DNA of 60,000 nt from the NCBI RefSeq assembly GCF_964355755.1, contig NC_092678.1:335922-395921 (forward strand). Reading direction: 5' to 3'. A program made the position numbers and the translations under genes. Below, piece by piece: positions 40,826-50,410 of the stretch (position 1 is its first letter; each line of letters opens with the position of its first letter). The stretch comes from Antedon mediterranea (Eukaryota; Echinodermata; Crinoidea; Comatulida; Antedonidae). The notes under the pieces are model-generated. The model worked only from the letters and a program-made list of their open reading frames with translations, did not search any database and was not told the DNA's origin.

Positions 40826-41010
40826 GCATCAAAATAACAGAGGTGGTACACCATATAATACCGGTAAGTAACCCTCTATCACTGTTTAATGTTCAGGGAA
40901 TGCTGGTATGTCTTGTGGAGGCGGTGGTGCAAACGTCAGTAATTTTGGATTCGGACCAATGACAGGTAATCAGCAGTACATTAACAGAGGTGGTACACCA
41001 TACAATACCG
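40826..41010 (+). pseudogene. Two hnRNP tail exons with GTAAGT donors
   Basis: 40826-40863 ends NRGGTPYNTG|GTAAGTAACC. 40897-41010 has a GTTCAG acceptor and encodes NAGMSCGGGGANVSNFGFG, PMTGNQQYINRGGTPYNTG, then GTAAGTAATG. Both splice sites look usable. They lie downstream of the terminal exon, so the order is reversed relative to a gene. Confidence 0.65.
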
Positions 41011-41099
41011 GTAAGTAATGTTAAACTGTGCTCTCACTGTAATACTGTACACAAAGTAAAACAAAGTGAATGGGCAACCCCAATTGGGCCTAAAATCTC

Positions 41100-41262
41100 T
41101 GTAGATCTTGGATTTAGACTTTTGGTTGCTTTATATAGACAATCATGGTAGGCACACAGGTCTATAAGCTTCATATCTTTTTACATCAGCTGAGTTTTAG
41201 GCTCTCGTATTTATTGGTACTATTTACTGATCTCTTCAAACGAACTGTCGAAGCTAGCCCTA
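41100..41262 (+). other. hnRNP start region fused to LINE 5' flank
   Basis: GGTTGCTTTATATAGACAATCATGGTAGG (in two parts: TTTATATAGACAATC and ATGGTAGG) is the hnRNP start seen at 27511 and 27705. After ATGGTAGGC it changes to unrelated sequence leading to LINE ORF1. A TATA-like TTTATATAG lies 13-15 bases before this ATG. Confidence 0.5.
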
Positions 41263-42096
41263 ATGGCCGCAAACACGAAGGAAACTCCCGCCGCGACGGG
41301 CACAACAACAAGACAATCAAAACAAACCCGTCTGTCAATGTCGGAAGTTATGAATAGTCCAGATATGGTTCTATTCATTGAAGATATCATTAAAAAGGCG
41401 TTCCAGGGACCAACGATTGCTGATATTATTGGTAAGCTAGTACTGGATTCTTTCTCAAGTAAGAAATTCATGGAGTTATTTAATAGAAGTATCATGGTTA
41501 CCATGGAAACTACCTTAAACAGAATTGATAAGTTAGAAGGCGAATACTACGATCTTGAAAACAAAATTTCAAATATTGAATCTGAGTCGGAATCTATTAG
41601 TTCTTATGTAGACGAAATAAAAACTGTAATACATAAGCAAAATGAATTAATAGATGACCTTGAGCAATACTCTCGACGAAACAGCGTCAGAGTTTTTGGA
41701 ATTCCAGAAACCGATAAAGAAAGCACTGACGAAATCATATGCAAATTAGCCAGCAGTAAGCTTGGAGTCGATGTAAACAAACTTGACATCGATCGATCAC
41801 ACCGTACTGGACCACGGAACTCAACTTCACGGCGACCTAGACCCATTCTAGTCAAGTTTACCTCATACAGGACCAGGAAAAGTGTTTTAATATCACGTAG
41901 GAAACTGAAAGGTAGTGGAGTATCTATACAAGAGGATCTGACTCAAGCTAAACGCAATCTACTTGCCCAAGTTAAACAGAACTCTAAATCAAACAACGTT
42001 TGGTCAATTGATGGGCGTGTATTTGCATCTGTAAACAAGAATGGCCGTGAAGTGGTGGTCAACATATCTTGCCAAGACGACATTAAGAAACTCTAA
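41263..42096 (+). CDS. LINE ORF1 protein (coiled coil plus RRM-like), copy 1
   Basis: An intact 277-codon frame. Residues about 85-130 (NRIDKLEGEYYDLENKIS and onward) form a predicted coiled coil. About 135-215 resembles the L1-type ORF1 RRM (YSRRNSVRVFGIP, VNKLDIDRSHRTGP, RPILVKF). The C-terminal part (GSGVSIQEDLTQAKRNLL) is the basic domain after it. Such proteins bind element RNA as trimers and chaperone nucleic acid. A Met-Ala-Ala start in good context and the absence of lesions support a once-functional gene. An identical copy is at 55453-56286. Confidence 0.85.
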   Translation: MAANTKETPAATGTTTRQSKQTRLSMSEVMNSPDMVLFIEDIIKKAFQGPTIADIIGKLVLDSFSSKKFMELFNRSIMVTMETTLNRIDKLEGEYYDLENKISNIESESESISSYVDEIKTVIHKQNELIDDLEQYSRRNSVRVFGIPETDKESTDEIICKLASSKLGVDVNKLDIDRSHRTGPRNSTSRRPRPILVKFTSYRTRKSVLISRRKLKGSGVSIQEDLTQAKRNLLAQVKQNSKSNNVWSIDGRVFASVNKNGREVVVNISCQDDIKKL

Positions 42097-42639
42097 GTTG
42101 TTTTCGTTGTTTGTTTTTTCTCATTAATACACGTTTATAAAGTGATGTAATTTATTGTTCCATTAATACTCATTGTTTATATTTATCATACTTTTGGGGT
42201 TTTTTTGGGATATTATTGGAGATTATTTATCTACTTCATTTGATATTATAAAATGAATGCTATGTTTGTATTTTCAGATACGAATGAATATCAGCTTTCG
42301 AAAATAATCAATTATGCAAGTAATCGAATTACAAATAATGCATTAATACATATTTACAATATTTTAATTTAAACTTAGATAATCAACTCAATTATTATTG
42401 ATACAATTTTACCCAACAGCACCATACTGCTGTATAACCTATTTCATGTGATATAATGTGTATATATGTATATATAAGAGAAAAGTTGCTATTTTCAAAT
42501 GTTGTTTTTTAAAGTTACTCACTTCTTAATGTTGATAGTTAATAGACTTGTGAGTTATGTTATGTACTGTAATTCAAGCTCTAAGCTTTTAGTTTTTTTA
42601 TTATTCAAATCTAACTATTTTTATTTGTTTGTTAATAAT
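42097..42639 (+). other. Spacer between LINE ORF1 and ORF2
   Basis: About 540 AT-rich bases with no frame except a possible in-frame upstream extension of ORF2 from 42499 (hydrophobic, FFKVTHFLMLIVNRLVSYV). That extension looks like untranslated sequence. A TATATATGTATATATAAG run is near 42461-42478. Confidence 0.5.
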
Positions 42640-43352
42640 ATGGAAGCACAATACCAAAATAATAACCATGACCGACTCTCTAATTTAGTTTTTAACCCCT
42701 CTACACACAGTAGACAATTCGACGATATAGACCCAGATAATTTTTTTAATGACATAAATATCTCAAATTATTACCTGCCAAATGAATTTAACACTCAGTT
42801 TATTGACAAAACCCAATTTAACTTTTCTTGTGTCCATTTTAATGCCAGAAGCCTGCAAAAAAATTTTGATTCTATCTATGATTGCATTCAATCTTTAAAC
42901 TTTAATTTCAATATTATTTCAATTACAGAAACATGGATGGATCACCCAAGCCCACTTATTCAGATACCCAACTATACATTTCTTTGCAATCCTCGTTCAT
43001 ATAAATGTGGAGGAACTGGAATTTTTGTAAATGATAATACACGCTATTCAATCAGAGATGATTTAACTTCTACTCAATACTTCTGTGAATCACAATTTAT
43101 TGAAGTGCATACAGACAAAGAATCTATTCTAATAGGTACTATATATAGACCTCACGAAATTAATATGCCTTTTTTTACAGAACAACTTGAACTTCTTTAA
43201 AAACAAATATCTAGAGAGAAAAAAAAGGTATTTCTTTTAGGTGATTTTAATGTCGATATTTTAAAATTTGATTCAAATAATAATGTAAATGATTTTGTCC
43301 ATTGTCTATTTAACAATTCTTTTTATCCTCTTATCCACAGACCCACAAGAAT
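42640..43352 (+). pseudogene. LINE ORF2 endonuclease, truncated (copy 1)
   Basis: From ATG 42640 (MEAQYQNNNHDRLSNL) the frame encodes VHFNARSLQKN, IISITETWMD, GTGIFVN, ILIGTIYRPHE, then a nonsense codon at 43198 (TAA where the 47-kb copy has TTA), LLGDFNVDILKFD and RPTRIT. These are the endonuclease N, E, Y.R and GDFN signatures. It breaks off at about 43355, where Gypsy integrase begins. No RT follows. Confidence 0.85.
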
Positions 43353-43360
43353 AACTCCCA

Positions 43361-44062
43361 GAAATATTCTCCGATAATGGTCCTCAATTCCAGCGAGAGT
43401 ATGATGAATTTTGCGCTGAATGGGGCATTGATCATACCACGAGTAGCCCAGGAGATCCTCAGTCAAACGGGTTCATTGAGCGACAAGTTCGTTACATAAA
43501 ACCCATCATAAAAAAATGTTTAAAAACCGGCGGAGATATTAACAAAGCACTATTGAATGTTAGAGCTACATCATTGGACACATGTGTACCAAGTCCGGCT
43601 GAACTGATGTTTAATCGACCTATACCAACATTAACACCAAGTCGTCAAGCAGCAAACAACTCGCAACAAGAATATTGTAGAAAACTGCAACAAGCTACGC
43701 AGCGACAAAAAGAATATGCAGATAAAAACACTCATGAACTCCCACCTATTCCTGATGGAAGTAATGTTCGAGTTTATGATAAGTCCACAAAGCAATGGAA
43801 ACCTGCGACGACTGTGGAAAAGTGTGTCCAACGAAGATCATATATTATACAAGCGGAAAATGGAAATCTGCTGAGACGAAATCGCGTACATTTGAGGAAG
43901 GTACCTCAACAGAATGCCCAAATCAATGGTAGCACAGCACCTGAAAATGTTGTACCAACCTGGCAACCGATAGACCAAAATCCGTCTATTCTGAATATGA
44001 GTAACACGCGCTCTAAGAGAAGTGTGAAACCTCCTACGCGTTTAATTGAAACAAAAGAGTGA
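43361..44062 (+). pseudogene. Gypsy integrase C-terminal piece (copy 1)
   Basis: From the LINE junction the frame encodes EIFSDNGPQF, TTSSPGDPQSNGFIERQ, RATSLDTCVPSPAELMFNRP and SNVRVYDKSTKQWKPATTVE, then RRNRVHLRKVP and RSKRSVKPPTRLI. The second Asp and the Glu of the DDE triad and the C-terminal chromatin-proximal domain are present, but the zinc domain and first Asp are not. This belongs to a different Gypsy lineage from 22673-27478. Copies are at 47589-48293 and 57551-58255. Confidence 0.85.
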
Positions 44063-44397
44063 TTTTGGACTGTAACGTGATCTACAAGTTTAAAATGTAT
44101 GTTCAATACCACGGATTGTTAAAGTTGCAGTTCTAGGAAGTTATGAAACAAGTTGTGTTTTTGAAGTTTTTATTTTTGAACATTTGAACGTTTATAGTTA
44201 ATACAGTTTGGAACTTTTTGGACAATTACGGACACCAAAACCATATAACCATAGCAACGCTACTGGCACTAAGGGCAGTTCTAATACAACGCCATGTTTG
44301 AAAATAATACCAATTAATAGATATATATTAAACATCAAAATAATCAGTAAAACGTGTCTGACAATCATTAAAGAGGCGTAGCCTAGATTTCATAACA
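44063..44397. other. Gypsy 3' flank, no LTR recognised
   Basis: AT-rich sequence following the integrase stop with no credible frame. It is repeated at 48294-48625 and 58256-58587. Confidence 0.5.
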
Positions 44398-44625
44398 ATA
44401 CATCGTAGGCTACGAACAATACTTCGTAGGCTAAGAACAATGCATCGTAGGCTACGAACAATGCATCGTAGGCTACGAACAATACATCGTAGGCTACAAA
44501 CAATACATCGTAGGAGAGAACAATACATCGTAGGCTACAAACATTACATCGTAGGCTACAAACAATACATCGTAGGAGAGAACAATGACCTACGTTCTAC
44601 CTACGATCTACCTACGCGTAGATAC
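44398..44625. repeat. 21-bp palindromic minisatellite, copy 1 of the C block
   Basis: About ten units of a 21-bp repeat contain TCGTAGGCTACGA (6+1+6 palindrome) separated by ACAATACA. Some units read TCGTAGGAGAGA. It ends in the complementary CCTACGTTCTACC and CTACGCGTAG. The unit is seven codons long, so frames stay open and give artefactual peptides. Confidence 0.9.
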
Positions 44626-44638
44626 GAAGCAGTAATTT

Positions 44639-45215
44639 CTTTCTGTACTGTAAAGACACACTGGAAGGCTTATTGTGGATTGATAACTTTAGACAAATAC
44701 AATTAGATCAAATCATGAGACAAAAGGAAGATAACGAATGAAGTTAATGAATGGAATAAGAAAATGTTGCATGAAACCTGTACGAATATTATATGCATTC
44801 AAGCAGAAGATATTGTAGTTAACAGCAAGAAAGAACACGTTAAGTGCGAAACACCTCGGAAATCACGTAAAACTAATTTATTAAATTATTTGTGGATTGC
44901 ACAAATGGATGTATGGGATATGTTGAAGAAATAACCAAGCATTATCAAACAAAAAACCAATATCTATTAAAGTGAATTTTGACAACAATGAAATTGGTAT
45001 TCAGTTAATTGAAATGTTTCAAGCTATTGGCAAAAAATACAGCCGAAAGCAATTTCCTCTCAAATTAGCTTATGCATGTACAGTTCATAAAGTGCAGGAA
45101 ATAACAATGAATAAAAGGCATCAGTTAGCTTTAAAAATACTTTTGTGCCTGGACAAGCATACGTACAAATGATGAGCTGTTGATACAGTATTTCTCCAAA
45201 TATGGGGAAATTATT
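44639..45215 (+). pseudogene. PIF1-like helicase relic and short RRM1 scrap (copy 3)
   Basis: Matches 1895-2423. The helicase again ends inside VPGQAYV and passes into an RRM1 scrap, here NDELLIQYFSKYGEIIE, before DIRS sequence begins at about 45216. This RRM scrap differs from the A-block version at several bases. Confidence 0.6.
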
Positions 45216-45304
45216 GAAATGAGAGATTGATTGGTTGAGATCGGGAGGAGATAATATTTGAGGGGAAGAAGCATACGAAACCAAAAGTAAAAAAGGCCTC
45301 CTCC

Positions 45305-46140
45305 TTGGTAACCGAGGGGAGACTGTGCGCGCTCGAGGAGCGCGCTGAGCAAACAAACAACTTGCTACAGCAGCTTGTTCAGAACCTGAATGGGCCTAGG
45401 CCACAGGTTAGTTATGACAGCCAGGAAAGTTTTTCCGGCGATAATGATAGCTTGTCAGTAGATTCTAACTACTCAGGTTTCCATTCATGCAATACACCAA
45501 GAAACCAGACAAGCGATATTAATAATGATATTGATATTAATACTGTTTTCGACGATGGTTTGGCCTTGGCTAAGCCTATGGCCCCACCTCCAGGTTTTGC
45601 TGCACGGTTTGCGTCAGCAGAGGAAACAGGACCTGAGATTACCAAGGAATTGTCAGACAGTATAACTTACTTGCTCCATTCTCCAATGGATGTGAGAATA
45701 TACAACTGGAGCTTTCTAAAGCATATCTGGTTCCAGATAATGCAAAAGCACTAATAGTGCCCAAAGTAAACCCGACCCTGTGGGACGGGATATCCGGAAA
45801 ATCAAGGTCTTTAGATCTGAAGTTTCAACGGATACAGAAGCCTCTCATAAAAGGCATCACAGCTCTAGCCCATGCATTGGGAAATGAGCATAATGAACGA
45901 TCTCAAGATGCACTTGCCTTATTGGCAAATGCAAATTACGAGTTATTGGGACTACGAAAAGAAGTCCTAAAACCGGAGATTAACAAGGATTATAGACATC
46001 TCTGTAAGCCGACTACAAAACCAACAGAATTTCTGTTCGGAAATTTAGGAAAATCTGTAAAACGGCTTGATGAAGAGAGGAAGGCAACATCCGGACTCCT
46101 AAAGACCAACAATTGGGTCATTAATAACAATCTGAAATGA
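45305..46140 (+). pseudogene. DIRS Gag-like ORF1, frameshifted (copy 1)
   Basis: Encodes a coiled-coil start (LEERAEQTNNLLQQLVQNLN), an acidic middle, APPPGFAARFASAEETGP and a globular part (VNPTLWDGISGKSRSLDLKF, ALLANANYELLGLRKEVLK). A 2-base insertion near 45691 splits it into 45305-45754 and 45757-46140. It is the capsid-like ORF of DIRS-type tyrosine-recombinase retrotransposons. The uninterrupted version is at 49577-50410. Confidence 0.75.
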
Positions 46141-47225
46141 AGAGGTATGATATACCAACTATTCATAATGAAATAGTGGGAGGTCGACTGAGGTCATACC
46201 TACCTGCTGGGAAAAAGCGCACTTCCGATCTATATATTTTAAATGCTGTCACTGGCTATAAAATAGAATTTTGTAAACAAATTCCACAATATTTAAGAGG
46301 GAGAATTCCTCATCCATATAACCCGAGTGTTATAGAAATGGCTGCGATTGATGAACAGGTCTTAAAATTACTGGATAAAGGAGTAATAAAGTCCTCTTAT
46401 TACGAACCTGACCAATTTGTTTCTAATTTATTTGTAAGGCCAAAAAAGGATGGAGGTTTTCGAACTATCCTTGATCTCTCAAAGTTAAATGAGTATGTTG
46501 CCTACAAACATTTTAAGATGGAAACATTTTCAAATGCACTCACACTTATAGACCAAGGGGTATACATGACCTCAGTTGACCTCAAAGATGCTTATTATAC
46601 AGTTCCCATAGCATATTCAGACGTAAAGTACTTAAAGTTTGTCTGGAAAGGGAATCTTTATGCATTTGGGGCATTACCTAATGGCCTAAGCACAGGGCCA
46701 AGACTGTTTACGAAACTACTGAAGCCTCCACTAGCATATTTAAGAAGTAGAGGCCATATTGTCCTAATTTATATTGACGATATACTTGCTATTAATAAGT
46801 GTCGAGACAAAGCAAAACACACAGCCAGAGAAGTTTGTGAAATCTTGACGTCATTGGGGTTCATTATAAATTATAAAAAATCCGTATTATACAGCCCACT
46901 CGAACAATAACCTTTTTAGGGTTTGAAATTAACTCAGTCACAATGACTGGTGTTACTCTCCCTCAATCAAAGAAAGAGGAGATATTTAATGAGTGTCATC
47001 AAGTAATTACCTCTGTCCAGACTACTATTAGACGGGTTGCAAGCCTGCTAGGGAAACTGGTAGCTGCACTCCCAGCTGTGGAATATGGCAAATTACATTA
47101 CAGGGCCCTTGAAAAAGGAAAAATTATGTCCCTGAGACACAATAAAGGCCACTATGACAGAACAATGACCATTAATGAGAATGGCAGGGCCGACATTACC
47201 TGGTGGCAGCACAATATATATTATG
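46137..47225 (+). pseudogene. DIRS reverse transcriptase, frameshifted and truncated (copy 1)
   Basis: The start overlaps the ORF1 stop as ATGA. RT motifs are visible: FVRPKKDGGFRTILDLSKLN, motif A TSVDLKDAYYTVPIA, motif B ALPNGLSTGPRLFTKLL and motif C LIYIDDILA. A 2-base insertion near 46889 ends the frame, and the continuation (46943 on) covers the thumb (SKKEEIFNECHQV). At 47225 it passes in frame into LINE endonuclease sequence, so RNase H is lost. Confidence 0.85.
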
Positions 47226-47605
47226 TGGATGGATCACCCAAGCCCACTTATTCGATAAGTGATAATACACGCTATTCAACCAGAGATGATTTAACTTCTA
47301 CTCAATACTTCTGTGAATCACAATTTATTGAAGTGCATACAGACAAAGAATCTATTCTAATAGGTACTATATATAGACCTCACGAAATTAATATGCCTTT
47401 TTTTACAGAACAACTTGAACTTCTTTTAAAACAAATATCTAGAGAGAAAAAAAAGGTATTTCTTTTAGGTGATTTTAATGTCGATATTTTAAAATTTGAT
47501 TCAAATAATAATGTAAATGATTTTGTCCATTGTCTATTTAACAATTCTTTTTATCCTCTTATCCACAGACCCACAAGAATAACTCCCAGAAATATTCTCC
47601 GATAA
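46943..47605 (+). CDS. Chimeric frame: DIRS RT tail fused to LINE endonuclease
   Basis: This is one open frame of 220 codons. Residues 1-94 are DIRS RT thumb/connection, ending WWQHNIYYV. From about residue 95, DGSPKPTYS leads into the LINE endonuclease part (FCESQFIEVHTDKESILIG, LLGDFNVDILKFD, RPTRIT). The junction is in frame, and the TTA that is TAA in the 43-kb copy is intact here. It is probably a recombination product rather than a real gene, since both catalytic domains are incomplete. Confidence 0.5.
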   Translation: MTGVTLPQSKKEEIFNECHQVITSVQTTIRRVASLLGKLVAALPAVEYGKLHYRALEKGKIMSLRHNKGHYDRTMTINENGRADITWWQHNIYYVDGSPKPTYSISDNTRYSTRDDLTSTQYFCESQFIEVHTDKESILIGTIYRPHEINMPFFTEQLELLLKQISREKKKVFLLGDFNVDILKFDSNNNVNDFVHCLFNNSFYPLIHRPTRITPRNILR

Positions 47606-48293
47606 TGGTCCTCAATTCCAGCGAGAGTATGATGAATTTTGCGCTGAATGGGGCATTGATCATACCACGAGTAGCCCAGGAGATCCTCAGTCAAACGGGT
47701 TCATTGAGCGACAAGTTCGTTACATAAAACCCATCATAAAAAAATGTTTAAAAACCGGCGGAGATATTAACAAAGCACTATTGAATGTTAGAGCTACACC
47801 ATTGGACACAGGTGTACCAAGTCCGGCTGAACTGATGTTTAATCGACCTATACCAACATTAACACCAAGTCGTCAAGCAGCAAACAACTCGCAACAAGAA
47901 GAATATTGTAGAAAACTGCAACAAGCTACGCAGCGACAAAAAGAATATGCAGATAAAAACACTCATGAACTCCCACCTATTCCTGATGGAAGCAATGTTC
48001 GAGTTTATGATAAGTCCACAAAGCAATGGAAACCTGCGACGACTGTGGAAAAGTGTGTCCAACCAAGATCATATATTATACAAGCGGAAAATGGAAATCT
48101 GCTGAGACGAAATCGCGTACATTTGAGGAAGGTACCTCAACAGAATGCCCAAATCAATGGTAGCACAGCACCTGAAAATGTTGTACCAACCTGGCAACCG
48201 ATAGACCAAAATCCGTCTATTCTGAATATGAGTAACACGCGCTCTAAGAGAAGTGTGAAACCTCCTACGCGTTTAATTGAAACAAAAGAGTGA
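47589..48293 (+). pseudogene. Gypsy integrase C-terminal piece (copy 2)
   Basis: Same as 43361-44062, with Thr-Pro-Leu-Asp-Thr-Gly where copy 1 has Ser and Cys, and with one extra Glu codon (QQEEYCR). It is joined to LINE sequence at the same breakpoint. Confidence 0.85.
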
Positions 48294-48625
48294 TTTTGGA
48301 CTGTAACGTGATCTACAAGTTTAAAATGTATGTTCAATACCACTGATTGTTAAAGTTGCAGTTCTAGGAAGTTATGAAACAAGTTGTGTTTTTGAAGTTT
48401 TTATTTTTGAACATTTGAACGTTTATAGTTAATACAGTTTGGAACTTTTTGGACAATTACGGACACCGAAACCATATAACCATACCAACGCTACTGGCAC
48501 TAAGGGCAGTTCTAATACAACGCCATGTTTGAAAATAATACCAATTAATAGATATATATTAAACATCAAAATAATCAGTAAAACGTGTCTGACAATCATT
48601 AAAGAGGCGTAGCCTAGATTTCATA

Positions 48626-48890
48626 ACAATACATCGTAGGCTACGAACAATACTTCGTAGGCTAGGAACAATGCATCGTAGGCTACGAACAATACAGCGT
48701 AGGAGAGAACAATACATCGTAGGCTACGAACAATACATCGTAGGCTACAAACAATACATCGTAGGCTACAAACAATACATCGTAGGAGAGAACAATACAT
48801 CGTAGGCTACAAACATTACATCGTAGGCTACAAACAATACATCGTAGGAGAGAACAATGACCTACGATCTACCTACGATCTACCTACGCG
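48626..48890. repeat. 21-bp palindromic minisatellite, copy 2
   Basis: About eleven units, so slightly longer than at 44398-44625. Order and variants of units differ between copies, so the array has changed length since duplication. Confidence 0.9.
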
Positions 48891-48910
48891 TAGATACGAA
48901 GCAGTAATTT

Positions 48911-49487
48911 CTTTCTGTACTGTAAAGACACACTGGAAGGCTTATTGTGGATTGATAACTTTAGACAAATACAATTAGATCAAATCATGAGACAAAAGGA
49001 AGATAACGAATGAAGTTAATGAATGGAATAAGAAAATGTTGCATGAAACCTGTACGAATATTATATGCATTCAAGCAGAAGATATTGTAGTTAACAGCAA
49101 GAAAGAACACGTTAAGTGCGAAACACCTCGGAAATCACGTAAAACTAATTTATTAAATTATTTGTGGATTGCACAAATGGATGTATGGGATATGTTGAAG
49201 AAATAACCAAGCATTATCAAACAAAAAACCAATATCTATTAAAGTGAATTTTGACAACAATGAAATTGGTATTCAGTTAATTGAAATGTTTCAAGCTATT
49301 GGCAAAAAATACAGCCGAAAGCAATTTCCTCTCAAATTAGCTTATGCATGTACAGTTCATAAAGTGCAGGAAATAACAATGAATAAAAGGCATCAGTTAG
49401 CTTTAAAAATACTTTTGTGCCTGGACAAGCATACGTACAAATGATGAGCTGTTGATACAGTATTTCTCCAAATATGGGGAAATTATT
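48911..49487 (+). pseudogene. PIF1-like helicase relic and RRM1 scrap (copy 4)
   Basis: Duplicate of 44639-45215, with the same breaks and the same junction. Confidence 0.6.
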
Positions 49488-49576
49488 GAAATGAGAGATT
49501 GATTGGTTGAGATCGGGAGGAGATAATATTTGAGGGGAAGAAGCATACGAAACCAAAAGTAAAAAAGGCCTCCTCC

Positions 49577-50410
49577 TTGGTAACCGAGGGGAGACTGTGC
49601 GCGCTCGAGGAGCGCGCTGAGCAAACAAACAACTTGCTACAGCAGCTTGTTCAGAACCTGAATGGGCCTAGGCCACAGGTTAGTTATGACAGCCAGGAAA
49701 GTTTTTCCGGCGATAATGATAGCTTGTCAGTAGATTCTAACTACTCAGGTTTCCATTCATGCAATACACCAAGAAACCAGACAAGCGATATTAATAATGA
49801 TATTGATATTAATACTGTTTTCGACGATGGTTTGGCCTTGGCTAAGCCTATGGCCCCACCTCCAGGTTTTGCTGCACGGTTTGCGTCAGCAGAGGAAACA
49901 GGACCTGAGATTACCAAGGAATTGTCAGACAGTATAACTTACTTGCTCCATTCTCCAATGGATGAGAATATACAACTGGAGCTTTCTAAAGCATATCTGG
50001 TTCCAGATAATGCAAAAGCACTAATAGTGCCCAAAGTAAACCCGACCCTGTGGGACGGGATATCCGGAAAATCAAGGTCTTTAGATCTGAAGTTTCAACG
50101 GATACAGAAGCCTCTCATAAAAGGCATCACAGCTCTAGCCCATGCATTGGGAAATGAGCATAATGAACGATCTCAAGATGCACTTGCCTTATTGGCAAAT
50201 GCAAATTACGAGTTATTGGGACTACGAAAAGAAGTCCTAAAACCGGAGATTAACAAGGATTATAGACATCTCTGTAAGCCGACTACAAAACCAACAGAAT
50301 TTCTGTTCGGAAATTTAGGAAAATCTGTAAAACGGCTTGATGAAGAGAGGAAGGCAACATCCGGACTCCTAAAGACCAACAATTGGGTCATTAATAACAA
50401 TCTGAAATGA
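49577..50410 (+). CDS. DIRS Gag-like ORF1, open (copy 2)
   Basis: A 277-codon open frame, with no 2-base insertion (MDENIQLELSKAYLVPDN reads through). Coiled coil at about residues 9-30, an acidic Ser/Asn/Asp-rich linker to about residue 85, PPPGFAARF near 95, then a helical domain to the end. It stops with TGA overlapping the ATG of the RT frame (ATGA). It could be functional as a protein, but its element is truncated. Confidence 0.75.
   Translation: MVTEGRLCALEERAEQTNNLLQQLVQNLNGPRPQVSYDSQESFSGDNDSLSVDSNYSGFHSCNTPRNQTSDINNDIDINTVFDDGLALAKPMAPPPGFAARFASAEETGPEITKELSDSITYLLHSPMDENIQLELSKAYLVPDNAKALIVPKVNPTLWDGISGKSRSLDLKFQRIQKPLIKGITALAHALGNEHNERSQDALALLANANYELLGLRKEVLKPEINKDYRHLCKPTTKPTEFLFGNLGKSVKRLDEERKATSGLLKTNNWVINNNLK

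Noticed and set aside
40464-41010. A complete hnRNP gene on the plus strand
   Set aside because: The terminal exon comes before the tail exons and no RRM precedes them in the same orientation, so the exons cannot be spliced into a normal message.
44328-44706. Open frames RSLRCIV and YIVGYKQ over the 21-bp array
   Set aside because: The unit length is a multiple of three, so frames stay open by chance.
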